This document shows, piece after piece, positions 1 to 8,134 of a stretch of DNA of 64,000 nucleotides. The notes below the pieces were generated by a model. It was not told the DNA's origin and did no database searches. It saw only the letters and a program-made list of their open reading frames with translations. The DNA comes from Herbaspirillum frisingense GSF30 (GTDB lineage Bacteria; Pseudomonadota; Gammaproteobacteria; Burkholderiales; Burkholderiaceae_D), in contig NZ_AEEC02000021.1 of assembly GCF_000300975.2 (NCBI RefSeq), positions 25,898 through 89,897 of the forward strand, read 5' to 3'. Position 1 is the first letter of the stretch, and every line of letters begins with the position of its first letter. Position numbers and translations under genes: made by a program.

Positions 1-1
1 T

Positions 2-181
2 GAATTACTTTCTTGGGCGGGAATAAGCGTCTCTGTTGGAGGAGCATCTGACGCTGCTCGCAGAGCTAGCAAATACTATTCTCAGCATGGCGCTGGCAAA
101 GCTGCAATTGAGATTTTAGAAATCGTAAAGCACGCTCAGCGTTTGTTTAAAGGGGGGAGAAAGAATGGCGGCAAAAGCTAA
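2..181 (+). CDS. HAD-superfamily phosphatase, C-terminal fragment (5' end outside window)
   Basis: An open frame enters from the left edge and ends at TAA 179-181, giving the last 59 residues of a protein. The stretch WAGISVSVGGASDAARRAS resembles the region after motif IV of Cof-type (IIB) HAD phosphatases, where an 'AGxxVAMGNA' segment follows the GDGxND loop. The catalytic Asp motif would lie outside the window. The gene overlaps the start of the GGDEF protein by 17 bases, so the two are probably translationally coupled. Base composition is A+T-rich like the next three genes. The substrate cannot be judged; a sugar phosphate or nucleotide phosphatase is possible. The family call rests on one short segment. 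Confidence 0.5.
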   Translation, partial: ELLSWAGISVSVGGASDAARRASKYYSQHGAGKAAIEILEIVKHAQRLFKGGRKNGGKS

Positions 182-2717
182 TAAAACAAATGAATTAATA
201 GCAAAGCTAAAAAGTGATGCTGACGAGTTTTTTATATCTGCTTTTGAAATAGATAGGCGCTTAAGCAGTATCGCGCTTTCCTTAGGTTTTTCTTCTCTGC
301 AGGTGGAAATTCGAATTGCAGATGTAACTCACGTCTGGGGAAGATGTGATTCAAAAATTCCGGCGCTTTCAGACAAAGTGGGCACCGGATCAGATGTAAA
401 AATCCAAATCTTCATTAATGAAAATGACGGTGATCCATCGGACGTGACAACCCAAAAATTTCTTCACCAGTTACTTGATGCGGTGAAGGCAGTCTGGGCA
501 AAGAGTAGTCGCAATGCACATGGCGGGTTAAACCTGAAGATTAGCAGTGCTGAGAACTTGTTCCAAAACTCTGTACGCAACTTAGCGACAAGCACAAATG
601 CGTCGAAATTAGCGGTTGCATACATTGATGTTGACCACTTCAAGATGTTAAACGACGTTTGTGGTCATGACGAGGGTGATAAAGCACTTAGAAAAGTCTA
701 TGCGGAAATGCATCGAACCATGCGTAGCCTCAATGGATTGGCATTTTTCGATGGCGGCGACGAATTCATTCTGGTGATTCCTTCAGACGATCGAATGATG
801 ATTGCCAACCATATTTGGGAATTACGGGAGGCGATTAGAGGATTTTCTTTTGGTGACATTGCACATCGTATTGATATTACGGTTGGCATCGTCTTGGCGC
901 CGCTGCATGACGTTTTAGAGCATATTAGTGATGTCAAAGTGGCCGCAGAAAGTCTGACCAAGAATCAAACGAAGAATACGGATAAGAAGCCGACGAAGCG
1001 CCGTGGAACTATCAATTTCTCGGTAGACAATACAAATCATAGTGCCGTGGGGTTAATTAAATCTGGAGCGGAGTATTTTCTTAAGTTAGGGACTGCGCTA
1101 TCTCGGAGTCATCAGTTTGTACAGGATGCCTTTGAGGATGAGCGTCTTAATTTAATTGCTCATCAGGTTGAAAAGACTTGGAGTAAAAAAAAGGACGTGG
1201 TGGCGTTGGAATCGGCGGTACAAGATGTTCTGAAGTGGTTTGGTAGTAAGGTGAGTGGAGGATTTAGTGAATCCTCGCTTATTCCTAACGGCGTGAGAGT
1301 AGATTCAATACCGCGTTCGGCTATTGCAATCGCTGTAGTTCATGGCATTGCAAAATCCTTAGCAAAAAAGCGCCCAAAGAATGTCGTCGGCCCAGTTTTG
1401 AAGTGGAGTAAAGACGGCAGGGAATTATGTGTTTCTCATGCGGGTAAGCTAATCTGGGGTTCTTGGCCTTCCAATGTTGAAGGTGAATTGACATATGGTC
1501 CATTGATATGCGAAGGGGTTGATGGACGTAGTGAAGGGGTGGTTGTCGGCTTGCAGATTGGTTTTCCTAATAAACCATTAACCCCAGCAAAAAATGCACT
1601 TCCTTCTGTTTTCTTTGCTGCGCATGTGCGAGTGGATGATCGTCCCCGATCTGGTGGTGGACTACCAGATTTCTGGCAGATTGCGCTAGCTCAGATAATT
1701 AGTGCCTTGGAGAAGAGCAGGCCGGGCACCAAGATTATTTCTTGGGGGGGAACGCCGGAAGATACTGAGATTTACAAACGACTGAAAAACTTGAAATCTT
1801 GGGAGATAGATGACGTTTCTTCTTTGACGGGGATACCCAGCGAGAGGATTAAAATAATTGCAACGGGACTTCCACAACGAGTCGAGGTGGTAAAGAACTC
1901 AATAGATCTCTTGAATAGCATCTATGACGCGTCTCAAGAGTTTACTGGTGCGGCTTCTTCTAATGTGAAGAAAGACGATGTAGAGAAAATCCTGCTTCAT
2001 CGCCCAATGACAACATCCGCTGCGCTAAGTCCATCTGAGGGCGTGGTGTGTAACACCGCATCGTTGGCATATCCGATCGTCATCGATACTTTGCGAAAAT
2101 CCCCTGAAGTGCGTTTAGTGTTGGATGACTCAGACCAACAGAATAAGCAGCTTCTAGCCTTCAAGGTGAAACTGCTCAGCCCCTTAACAGATCCTGTTCC
2201 ATCATTTCTGCGTCAACAGCAAGTAGAACTAGATGAATATGCTCGACAAGTTTTACTTGATTCCAAGGGTTTGATAAGAATTGAGCTCGAGAAGAGTAAC
2301 CAGATCGAGCCTTTTGTTAGTCATCTGGCTAATTATATTGGTGATCCTAAGATTGGCCGTTCGACTCGTCGAGCATCGTTAGTGGTTCCTCATGTGCCGA
2401 CGCCTGATGGTGAGCCAGCGCCGCTGGGTTTGACTAGCGTTTGGGCGACTCCGCGATTTGAGGGCACAGATGTGTTCCTCGATTTTGTATTTATATGGCG
2501 TACTGTTGAAGCGTTTATCGGATTTCCTTACAGCCTGTACGGCTCGATTCGTCTTGCGGAACAATTACTTAAGCAAATAGATATAGCAGTGGGAAGTGCG
2601 GATAGAAAAACCGCGCAGATCGGCGAGGTCGTATACATAGCAATGAGCCTGCATCTTGGTGATGACGAGTACCACATGCGCGTTGCCAAGCAAATTGTTG
2701 ATTCGTCGAGCGACTAA
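165..2717 (+). CDS. GGDEF-domain nucleotide cyclase fused to a degenerate thymidylate-synthase-like domain
   Basis: 850 residues, with no signal peptide or membrane segment visible, so probably cytoplasmic. An N-terminal region (1-145) of unknown kind precedes a GGDEF domain (about 146-275) with YIDVDHFKMLND at 153-164 and GGDEF at 197-201. The metal-binding Asp residues are kept, but the RxxD inhibitory site expected at 188-191 is absent (Ser188, Gly191). Residues 280-600 are unrecognised. The last 240 or so resemble the catalytic half of thymidylate synthase: paired Arg 735-736, Arg779 in the RSxD position, Ser790 exactly 11 residues later where the conserved Asn belongs, and His830 in a THLY-like LHLG. 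The nucleophilic Cys is Leu754. The fold call is by eye; an active cyclase with a nucleotide-sensing tail is inference. The start follows AGGGGGGAGA. The next gene overlaps by one base (TAATG). Confidence 0.7.
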   Translation: MAAKANKTNELIAKLKSDADEFFISAFEIDRRLSSIALSLGFSSLQVEIRIADVTHVWGRCDSKIPALSDKVGTGSDVKIQIFINENDGDPSDVTTQKFLHQLLDAVKAVWAKSSRNAHGGLNLKISSAENLFQNSVRNLATSTNASKLAVAYIDVDHFKMLNDVCGHDEGDKALRKVYAEMHRTMRSLNGLAFFDGGDEFILVIPSDDRMMIANHIWELREAIRGFSFGDIAHRIDITVGIVLAPLHDVLEHISDVKVAAESLTKNQTKNTDKKPTKRRGTINFSVDNTNHSAVGLIKSGAEYFLKLGTALSRSHQFVQDAFEDERLNLIAHQVEKTWSKKKDVVALESAVQDVLKWFGSKVSGGFSESSLIPNGVRVDSIPRSAIAIAVVHGIAKSLAKKRPKNVVGPVLKWSKDGRELCVSHAGKLIWGSWPSNVEGELTYGPLICEGVDGRSEGVVVGLQIGFPNKPLTPAKNALPSVFFAAHVRVDDRPRSGGGLPDFWQIALAQIISALEKSRPGTKIISWGGTPEDTEIYKRLKNLKSWEIDDVSSLTGIPSERIKIIATGLPQRVEVVKNSIDLLNSIYDASQEFTGAASSNVKKDDVEKILLHRPMTTSAALSPSEGVVCNTASLAYPIVIDTLRKSPEVRLVLDDSDQQNKQLLAFKVKLLSPLTDPVPSFLRQQQVELDEYARQVLLDSKGLIRIELEKSNQIEPFVSHLANYIGDPKIGRSTRRASLVVPHVPTPDGEPAPLGLTSVWATPRFEGTDVFLDFVFIWRTVEAFIGFPYSLYGSIRLAEQLLKQIDIAVGSADRKTAQIGEVVYIAMSLHLGDDEYHMRVAKQIVDSSSD

Positions 2718-3457
2718 TGATTTCTTTTGTGGTTGCGACTGAACGTCTATTGGCGAAGGTCTTGGAAATCCAGGAGCTTTCATTTCTTAAGCAGCAAGAT
2801 GATCTTTTTATCTTCGGCTCGAACGAACCAGTTTCCGGACCGGGAAAACAAGTGCTTCTGAATTTAGGGTTTGTGAAGATATTCGAAGATTGCTATGTGC
2901 CAGATCAATGTGCTGATTATTCGCGAGAGCGGATCGTTAGAGTTCTGTTCGAGAGTATTGGTGCGGAATCATATTTAAAACGCATCACCATACAGAAGAA
3001 TGTTGGTTGCTATCAAGTATTGTTGCGGCGAGCTGTAAATCAGACACCGAATCTCTCACGAGTATTAGATGTGGGATGCGGCCCTGGAACTATCTTGGAT
3101 GCTGTGGACGGGAACAGTTTTCACATTACTGGTTTCGACTTTGTTGAGGACAATCTAGTTGCCGCACGGAAAAAAGGTTTGAACACTGTTGGGAGCAAAG
3201 AACTAATGCTGCTTCCGGCTAATTCTGTTGACCTCGTTATCTGTAGCTTTGTTCTTCACTACGAGTCATTGTCTCTCGCGATGATCTCCCAAATAGCATC
3301 TCTTATACGTCCGTATGGCTTATGGGCTGCGAATTTCCATAAAGACCGTGGATATTCATGGTTCACTGAGATGCTGATTAAAACTGGTACCTATCATTTG
3401 AGAACGGAAGAGTCAGAGTTTGGACGGCTGCTGTTTGCTACAAAATTAGAGTCTTAA
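2717..3457 (+). CDS. class I SAM-dependent methyltransferase (Methyltransf_11-like)
   Basis: 246 residues. Motif I is VLDVGCGPGTILDAV with Asp118 and the Gly-rich loop 120-124, followed by an acidic post-I segment (GFDFVEDN) and a motif-IV-like LPANSVDLVICSFVLHY. This is the Rossmann-type fold that binds S-adenosylmethionine; the target is unknown and could be a small molecule, RNA or protein. About 105 residues precede motif I and show no domain that I recognise. The ATG overlaps the stop of the GGDEF protein by one base, and the next gene starts at the base after this stop, so expression is coupled. It lacks the (D/N)PPY motif of amino-methylating DNA enzymes, so DNA-base methylation is not indicated. 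Confidence 0.7.
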   Translation: MISFVVATERLLAKVLEIQELSFLKQQDDLFIFGSNEPVSGPGKQVLLNLGFVKIFEDCYVPDQCADYSRERIVRVLFESIGAESYLKRITIQKNVGCYQVLLRRAVNQTPNLSRVLDVGCGPGTILDAVDGNSFHITGFDFVEDNLVAARKKGLNTVGSKELMLLPANSVDLVICSFVLHYESLSLAMISQIASLIRPYGLWAANFHKDRGYSWFTEMLIKTGTYHLRTEESEFGRLLFATKLES

Positions 3458-5203
3458 ATGAAATCCGAAAAGTTGTTTTCACCTCTCGATCAACACGCTA
3501 GAAGCTGGCTTAAGCATGGTCTCATCTCATCCTTTAATGGCAGTTCTGAAACCTTAATTTCGACATGCCAACATAATAGAGTTGGATACCTATCGAATGT
3601 TGCTGAACTGAACCCTATAAAAAATCCTTCGCCTACCTATCTTTTTCCTTCGGGTGATGAGTTTCAATTGGGGAGGCAAACGATCATTTCGGGATGTGTC
3701 GCTGCATCTCCTACTGTCGATGGAATCGATGAGGTCTTATTGCAGTTGATCCCAATTTGGATCCAGCAATATGAAAATACTGCATCGGAAGCGAGTAGGT
3801 CCGATTGGGAAAGGGCTGTTATTGGTCCTCTGGAGGTGGGCAGCACGAACCACGCTCTTATTGAGCGTATTGAGCTGGCTCGTACTCGAATCCGAGAAAT
3901 GGAGGATTTGCGCACTACTCAGTTTTCACGTTCTGCTTACTACATGGGGTCGAAGTCAGCGCTTGCACCAGCGTTGTCGGAAATTCTTCAAACACTCGTC
4001 ACTCCCGATACCTTGATTCTGGATTTGATGACTGGCTCAGGTTCAGCTGCGGGAGTTTTTAGTCGAAGTTGGAAAACGTTAGCATCTGACGCGCAACATT
4101 TTTCAACTCTCCTAGCGAAAGTTCAAGGCGGAGGTATGGATGCATCAACGGCAGAGAAGTGTGCTGAGGAGGTTCTTAAGAATGCTCGAATTCATTATGA
4201 TGCGTTACCGTCCTACATACATGACCAAATAAAAATCGAAAATGATTTCCTCACGCGAGATTTGACGCCACATACGATCGCAGAATTGAAAGCATGGCTT
4301 AGCGAGTATCCGCGAGTTAATAATCCTACTGCTCCCAAGAAGGATGACCTTATGGGACTGGTAGTAGAGCGCAGGATCAAATTTTCGAGTGAACCTTATT
4401 TGCTCTTTAGTGCTTATTACGCAAATCTTTTTTATGGTGTGCGACAAGCTGCCGAAATTGATAGTTTACGATTTGCGGTTGAGCAACTTCTTGATGAGGA
4501 GGTGCGGCAATGGGCCTTGGGTGCTTTAATATGCGCTGTGAGCAGTTGCGCTTATTCATATGGCGGCCATTTTGCTCAGCCTAAGTTGGATGTTAGTAAC
4601 GGCGAGAGAATCGAACTTCTTGCAAAAGAGATGTTGTCGAATCGAGGGCTATCCGTATCGCACGAATTTTTTGTGAGATTTTGTGCGTTGGCTACAGAAA
4701 GTGAAAAGATTCCTTATTCAATCGAACAAATCAAAGGGCCATGGGAGGCCGCGATTGATGTAATGACCTCTCGTTCTAAGGATGGACCTATTTGCGTTTA
4801 TTTCGATCCTCCATACACTCGGGATGAATACAGTCGCTACTATCATGTTCTCGAGACGCTAGTTCGTTATGACTACCCGGATGTAAGCGGAAAACCATCT
4901 ATCCCAAAGCGCGGAGCGTCCGGTCGGTATGCTTCTGGTTTCTCAACTCGGACGAATCAGCAGATTGAGTTATTACTCGCGCAAGTATTGGAGCAATGTT
5001 TGGATCGAAACTGGACTTGCCTTTGGAGTTATTCGAGTTCAGCAGCCGCGACGATCGACAGTGTACTTAATCGGATTGCCGAAAAAATAGGGTCCGTCGA
5101 TATATTTTCCATGGACCATATCTACAAAGCGCAGGGAAAACACAAATCGAAGCCGGTAAAGGAATATGCAATATTCATACGTCCTATTGCGCGGCATCAG
5201 TGA
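3458..5203 (+). CDS. D12-class (COG3392-like) adenine-specific DNA methyltransferase
   Basis: 581 residues. After an N-terminal region of about 165 residues without a recognised fold come YYMGSKSAL (motif X of D12 enzymes), ILDLMTGSGSAAGVFSR (motif I, Asp189, SAM binding) and YFDPPYTRDEYSRYYHVLETL (motif IV, Asp450-Pro-Pro-Tyr453, the N6-adenine active site). About 260 residues separate motifs I and IV, longer than in Dam-like enzymes, so this stretch may hold an enlarged target-recognition or accessory domain. It is the last gene of the A+T-rich operon, with a start immediately after the preceding stop. No restriction endonuclease is encoded in the visible part. Likely role: methylation of host DNA in a modification or defence system; specificity unknown. 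Confidence 0.8.
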   Translation: MKSEKLFSPLDQHARSWLKHGLISSFNGSSETLISTCQHNRVGYLSNVAELNPIKNPSPTYLFPSGDEFQLGRQTIISGCVAASPTVDGIDEVLLQLIPIWIQQYENTASEASRSDWERAVIGPLEVGSTNHALIERIELARTRIREMEDLRTTQFSRSAYYMGSKSALAPALSEILQTLVTPDTLILDLMTGSGSAAGVFSRSWKTLASDAQHFSTLLAKVQGGGMDASTAEKCAEEVLKNARIHYDALPSYIHDQIKIENDFLTRDLTPHTIAELKAWLSEYPRVNNPTAPKKDDLMGLVVERRIKFSSEPYLLFSAYYANLFYGVRQAAEIDSLRFAVEQLLDEEVRQWALGALICAVSSCAYSYGGHFAQPKLDVSNGERIELLAKEMLSNRGLSVSHEFFVRFCALATESEKIPYSIEQIKGPWEAAIDVMTSRSKDGPICVYFDPPYTRDEYSRYYHVLETLVRYDYPDVSGKPSIPKRGASGRYASGFSTRTNQQIELLLAQVLEQCLDRNWTCLWSYSSSAAATIDSVLNRIAEKIGSVDIFSMDHIYKAQGKHKSKPVKEYAIFIRPIARHQ

Positions 5204-5311
5204 TGCGCTGAAAACCAATCCTGTTTGTGGGAATTAACTTCGAGGTTTTGGTAACCGTATCGAATCCCCATATATAACCTAAGCCTCGCTGCCCTGATTT
5301 CAAAATATTTG

Positions 5312-5929
5312 TTACTTTTGAGACGTGCTGAGCATCCGCTCCACATACCGCGCAATCAGGTCAATCTCCAGATTGACCTTGCTCCCCGCCTTCAGATGCT
5401 TGAGGGTGGTCACTTCCACCGTGTGCGGGATCAGGTTGATCGAGAAACGGCAGGCATCGGTCAGGTCCTCGACCCGGTTCACCGTCAGCGACACGCCGTT
5501 GACCACGATCGATCCCTTGTAGGCCAGGTACTTGCCCAGCGCCTTGGGGGCATCGACGATCAGTTCGCGGGATTCGCCCACCGGTTCGAAGGAGTGCACC
5601 TGGCCCAGGCCGTCGACATGGCCGGAGACCAGATGGCCGCCCAGGCGCTCGGCCAGGGTCAGGGCCTTTTCCAGGTTGACTTCGCCGGGGGCGTCCAGGC
5701 CGGCGGTCAGGCGCAGGCTTTCGCGGGAGACATCCACGGTGAAGCCGGTGGCGGTCTTTTCGACCACGGTCATGCAGGCGCCGTTGAGGGCGATGGAATC
5801 GCCCAGGCCGACGTCGCCCATGGGCAGCGCGCCGGCATCGATGGTGAGGCGCACACCGGCATCGGGGCCGGTGGCCAGGGGGGTGACGGAAGTGATGGTG
5901 CCGACGGCGGCGACGATACCTGTGAACAT
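5312..5929 (-). CDS. ribE: riboflavin synthase alpha chain
   Basis: 205 residues beginning MFTGIV, the invariant start of the family; a longer upstream reading lacks homology and is rejected. The enzyme converts two molecules of 6,7-dimethyl-8-ribityllumazine into riboflavin and 5-amino-6-ribitylaminouracil. Two lumazine-binding repeats are visible, each with a GHVDG-like or GVSLTV segment, and the catalytic N-terminal residues are intact. It lies 34 bases downstream of ribD on the same strand, so the two form an operon. In related Burkholderiales ribBA, ribH and nusB usually follow; here the next sequence downstream is the convergent A+T-rich island. Confidence 0.95.
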   Translation of the reverse strand: MFTGIVAAVGTITSVTPLATGPDAGVRLTIDAGALPMGDVGLGDSIALNGACMTVVEKTATGFTVDVSRESLRLTAGLDAPGEVNLEKALTLAERLGGHLVSGHVDGLGQVHSFEPVGESRELIVDAPKALGKYLAYKGSIVVNGVSLTVNRVEDLTDACRFSINLIPHTVEVTTLKHLKAGSKVNLEIDLIARYVERMLSTSQK

Positions 5930-5963
5930 GGTGCGATCCTGATGCAAAAAAGTGGGAAGTCGA

Positions 5964-7085
5964 TTATTCGAAACGTGCAAGGATACGCAAATCCGGCCCG
6001 ACCTGCTTGACCTCATGGAAGCGGATGCCGATCTTGCCCGACAGGTCTTCCAGCGGTGGCAGCTCGAACATGTTGCGGCCTTCGCCGATCAGCGCGGGGG
6101 CCAGGTAGACCAGCAATTCATCCACGCAGCCTGCGCGGATCAGGGCGCCGTTGAGCTTGGCGCCGGCTTCCACGTGCAGTTCGTTGATCTGGCGCTGGCC
6201 CAGTTCGCGCAGCAGGCCGTCGAGGTCGACCTTGCCTTCGGCATTGGCCAGCAGGATCACTTCGGCGCCTTCGGCTTCCAGCGCGGCGCGCTTTTCGCGG
6301 TCGTCGGTGGCGGTGAAGACCCAGGTGTTGCCGCCCTGGATCACGCGTGCCTCGGGCGAGACGATCAGCTTGCTGTCCACCACGATGCGGCGCGGCTGGC
6401 GCGGGGTGTCGATGGCGCGCACGTTCAGTTGCGCATCGTCCTTCTGGATGGTGCCGATGCCGGCCATGATGGCGCAGGCGCGGGCGCGCCAGATGTGGCC
6501 GTCGTCACGCGCGGCCTGGCTGGTGATCCACTGGCTCACGCCATTGTGCAGGGCGGTCTTGCCGTCCAGGCTGGCAGCGCTCTTCATGCGGACCCAGGGG
6601 CGGCCGGTGCGCATGCGGCGCAGGAAGCCGATGTTGATGTCGCGGGCATCCTCTTCCAGCATGCCGCAGGCCACCTCGATGCCGGCTGCCTGCAGGCGTG
6701 CCAGGCCCTGCCCTGCCACCAGCGGGTTGGGGTCGGCGATGGCGGCCACCACGCGGCCCACGCCGGCACGGATCAGGGCGTCGGCGCAGGGTGGGGTGCG
6801 GCCGAAGTGGCTGCAGGGTTCCAGGGTGACGTAGACGGTCGCATCGCGTATATCGGCCCCGCGTGTGGCGGCATCGGCCATGGCCTGGATTTCGGCGTGA
6901 TTGCCGCCAGGCGGCTGGGTGAAGCCGGCGCCGATGACGCGGCGGTCCTTGACGATGACGCAACCCACACGGGGGTTGGGGGTGGTGTCGAGCATGCCGA
7001 AGCCGGCCTGGATCAGGGCCAGGGCCATGGCTTGCTGGTCATTCTCGATGTCGAACTGGTAGAGCGGGTCTTCTGTAGGAGTCAT
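5964..7085 (-). CDS. ribD: bifunctional pyrimidine deaminase / 5-amino-6-(5-phosphoribosylamino)uracil reductase
   Basis: 373 residues from the ATG at 7085, preceded by a GGAG-type ribosome site; 17 further upstream codons do not look like the family. The N-terminal deaminase has the zinc motif HAE and PCSHFGRTPPC; the C-terminal reductase contains GxKTAL-like and GGNTWVFT segments. It carries out the second and third steps of riboflavin synthesis from GTP. It is the first of the ribD-ribE pair, with fimT-like ending about 90 bases upstream on the same strand. Length and motif order are normal. Confidence 0.95.
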   Translation of the reverse strand: MTPTEDPLYQFDIENDQQAMALALIQAGFGMLDTTPNPRVGCVIVKDRRVIGAGFTQPPGGNHAEIQAMADAATRGADIRDATVYVTLEPCSHFGRTPPCADALIRAGVGRVVAAIADPNPLVAGQGLARLQAAGIEVACGMLEEDARDINIGFLRRMRTGRPWVRMKSAASLDGKTALHNGVSQWITSQAARDDGHIWRARACAIMAGIGTIQKDDAQLNVRAIDTPRQPRRIVVDSKLIVSPEARVIQGGNTWVFTATDDREKRAALEAEGAEVILLANAEGKVDLDGLLRELGQRQINELHVEAGAKLNGALIRAGCVDELLVYLAPALIGEGRNMFELPPLEDLSGKIGIRFHEVKQVGPDLRILARFE

Positions 7086-7178
7086 GGCTTGGGCAAACGG
7101 AGGAGGCCGCCGTGCGGCGGGCCGGATGCCCGTCAATATACACGGCTTTGTGCGGCCGTCCTTGCGCCGGCGCAGGCC

Positions 7179-7673
7179 TCACTCATTGCCGGCCTTGCTG
7201 CATTGGGGATCCCGCCCGGGGGTGCAGACGCGTACTCTTCCCAGGAAATTGATCACCACCACCCGCTCCTGCCCGTCATGGCTGAAATACCAGCTGCCCC
7301 GCGTCACTGGCTGGCCGCCAGGCTGGTAGGCCACCAGTTCGCCGCCCGTGGTGTAGGCCACCGAGATGGTGCTGGCCAGGGCCTGCCGGCGCGAGACGAC
7401 GTGCTCGCCGACCATGATTTCCCAGCCGCTGTGCCAGTCGTCGCCGGCGACCGGTCGCATCTCGGCGCGGCGGCCATGGCGCAGGGCTTCGGAGCGGGTC
7501 AGCTGGACGCTGTGGAAGAACTCGTTGGCGGCCGTCACCAGTTGCTGTTCATTGGACAGGTTCTGCAGCGCCGGTACGCCGGCTGCCAATACCAGCCCGG
7601 CGATCAGCAGGACCACCATCAGTTCGATGAGCGTGAACCCTCGGTGACGCCCGTGTGGCTGAGCGGGTCTCAC
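7179..7673 (-). CDS. fimT: type IV pilus minor pilin, FimT/GspH-like
   Basis: About 164 residues with a type III (prepilin) leader: a short basic stretch, then GFTLIELMVVLLIAG with the Gly before the cleavage site and Glu at +5, processed and N-methylated by PilD. The best start is a GTG whose last two bases begin the stop of the preceding pilE-like gene (GTGA overlap), which puts the leader at the expected short length; the long upstream frame is out-of-frame sequence of the neighbour. The C-terminal part has a GspH-like ending rich in beta strands. It is the last gene of the minor-pilin operon and probably part of the pilus priming complex. GTG usage rests on this overlap. Confidence 0.8.
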   Translation of the reverse strand: MRPAQPHGRHRGFTLIELMVVLLIAGLVLAAGVPALQNLSNEQQLVTAANEFFHSVQLTRSEALRHGRRAEMRPVAGDDWHSGWEIMVGEHVVSRRQALASTISVAYTTGGELVAYQPGGQPVTRGSWYFSHDGQERVVVINFLGRVRVCTPGRDPQCSKAGNE

Positions 7674-8134
7674 CAGCAATCCTTGCCATCGGCGCGGCGA
7701 CCGCCCCGGCTGTCCAGATAGAGGGCACCGCACTCGGTGTCGCCATAGTTGCGATTGACGCCTTCCGCGCCCGGGCTGGCCTTGAGCAGCACGCAGGTGG
7801 ACAGCGTTTCGCCGTCGCAGGCGCGGGCCGAGAGCGCATAGGCGCTGGTCTCGGGTGTGGCGCCGGAATACCACTTGAAACCGCCCGTGCCGCTACCCGC
7901 CGTGAAGCCCTGGTAACGGTGCTGGTGGGAAAAGTGGCGCTCCTCTTGCAGCAGCAGCTGCAGCAGGGCGGCGCGGCCTTCGGAGCGGCCTGCCTTCTGG
8001 ATGATGTGGCGATAGCCGTTCCAGCCCATGCCGCCCAGTATCACCACGATGGCGAGCACGATCATGATTTCCAGCAGGGTGAAGCCGTATGACGGCGTTT
8101 TGAGGTGACGAGGCAGAGGTTTCATGTCATTCAT
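7670..8134 (-). CDS. pilE: type IV pilin-like minor pilin, PilE type
   Basis: About 154 residues from the ATG at 8134 (a second ATG at 8125 is also possible). The prepilin leader MNDMKPLPRHLKTPSYG is followed by FTLLEIMIVLAIVVILGGMG, with the Glu at +5 and a typical hydrophobic alpha-1 helix. The C-terminal part has Cys pairs (ACDGETLSTC and ECGALYLDS...DCW), consistent with the disulfide loop of PilE-like minor pilins. The start overlaps the end of pilX by eight bases, and the stop overlaps fimT. In the usual cluster pilY1 separates pilX from pilE, but here they are adjacent. Confidence 0.85.
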   Translation of the reverse strand: MNDMKPLPRHLKTPSYGFTLLEIMIVLAIVVILGGMGWNGYRHIIQKAGRSEGRAALLQLLLQEERHFSHQHRYQGFTAGSGTGGFKWYSGATPETSAYALSARACDGETLSTCVLLKASPGAEGVNRNYGDTECGALYLDSRGGRRADGKDCW

